Assembly: GCA_020056635.1 (NCBI GenBank)
Contig: JAGVHI010000010.1
Span: 1-55,108 of the forward strand
From: an archaeon
GTDB lineage: Archaea > Micrarchaeota > Micrarchaeia > Anstonellales > Anstonellaceae
Length of the DNA: 55,108 nucleotides
Direction of reading: 5' to 3'
Part shown: positions 54,772 to 55,108 of the stretch, piece by piece
Layout of the letters: each line of letters starts with the position of its first letter
How positions within the stretch are numbered: the first letter of the stretch is position 1
Notes under the pieces: generated by a model
The model's input: only the letters and a program-made list of their open reading frames with translations
The model's database searches: none
What the model was told of the DNA's origin: nothing
Program-made: the position numbers and the translations under genes

Positions 54772-55108
54772 CTACTTTTTCCTGGCAATCAGCTTCTGCA
54801 CCTCGTCAGCCTCGACGCGCAACCTGTATTTCATCATCACCTGCTTCATCTCAAAATTGCACTCTTCCACCAGTTTCTCAAGCTCTTCTCCAGAAATCTT
54901 GTGCAACCCCAGCTCTTCCACGGATTCTTTTGTCCCCTTCCCGCCAGCCATAGCCTTCAGTATTTCGGGTATGGCGGCTTTTGCGAAAAGCCCTTTCCTG
55001 TAATTCGAGAACAGGTCCTCAAGCGACCCCCCCGCATCCTTTATCTCAACGCCCTCCCTCCTCAATGCAGTAAGGGTGTTCTCAATCGTGGTTGCAACAA
55101 GCGTGGGC
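54772..55108 (-). CDS. gatE: Glu-tRNA(Gln) amidotransferase subunit E, C-terminal part (partial)
   Basis: The frame is open from the right window edge to the stop at 54772-54774, giving about 111 C-terminal residues. The part read from the window edge, PTLVATTIENTLTALRREGV, and the following helical region with ALKAMAGGKGTKESVEELGL-like sequence (here ILKAMAGGKGTKESVEELGL) correspond to the YqeY-like/GatB tail domain of GatE. The archaea-specific GatDE pair converts Glu-tRNA(Gln) to Gln-tRNA(Gln). The apparent initiation at 55065 (a TTG) is internal. GatB would share the tail domain, but the archaeal context and sequence favour GatE. Confidence 0.75.
   Translation of the reverse strand, partial: PTLVATTIENTLTALRREGVEIKDAGGSLEDLFSNYRKGLFAKAAIPEILKAMAGGKGTKESVEELGLHKISGEELEKLVEECNFEMKQVMMKYRLRVEADEVQKLIARKK

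Overview
This window is a gene-dense stretch of an archaeal chromosome. The evidence includes Rpo6/RpoK, L44e, S27e, aIF2-alpha, Nop10, heterodimeric primase (PriS/PriL), GINS, aRF1, deoxyhypusine synthase, diphthine synthase, NreA, archaeal riboflavin synthase, GatE, class III (pilin-like) signal peptides and a Methanococcus-type S-layer protein. The best lineage clue is a 394-residue tRNA-splicing endonuclease that looks three-unit, the architecture described for ARMAN archaea. Together with many small unknown membrane proteins, this suggests a DPANN archaeon near Micrarchaeota. That placement is inferred from gene content only. Many genes have an A/T-rich TATA-like box centred about 27 nt before the start codon, which implies mostly leaderless mRNAs.

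Layout: 1-2.3 kb has PH-domain and small membrane proteins plus rpoK. 2.3-10.5 kb has mevalonate kinase, diphthine synthase, tRNA-dihydrouridine synthase, NreA, a GNAT-like protein, CTP synthase and a membrane protein. 10.5-15.1 kb has a DUF350 protein, RNase HII, a PRC-barrel protein, NAD(P)H-hydrate dehydratase, deoxyhypusine synthase and small unknowns. 15.2-20.6 kb is an information-processing block (priL-priS-gins, then rpl44e-rps27e-aif2a-nop10-PAC2). 20.6-25.8 kb has two class III signal-peptide proteins, a thioredoxin-like protein, a glycosyltransferase, a HAD phosphatase, the splicing endonuclease and pyrE-pyrF.

25.9-30.7 kb is the most unusual coding region: three tandem paralogues of about 530 residues, each apparently built from two homologous cysteine-rich halves. 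30.8-35 kb has a GT4 glycosyltransferase and a GH57 glycosidase (probable alpha-glucan metabolism), separated by a pilin-like gene and an unknown gene. A duplicated 3' end of the GT gene flanks the pilin-like gene. 35-43.5 kb has a divergent pair: a 1917-residue protein and a membrane-anchored double-AAA ATPase. 43.5-49.4 kb has the S-layer gene behind a long structured leader, then two membrane or secreted proteins. 49.5-55.1 kb has ribC-ribH, aRF1, a secreted/membrane protein with a long acidic tail, a tRNA-Arg(GCG) preceded by a 5'-half copy of itself, a cluster of four hairpins, a TIM-barrel protein and the 3' end of gatE.

Hairpin-rich elements recur just upstream of ribosome binding sites (rnhB, the DUF350 gene, the PAC2 gene and the TIM-barrel gene). 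Three of the hairpins carry a G-A mismatch inside the stem. No CRISPR array, insertion sequence or rRNA was seen.
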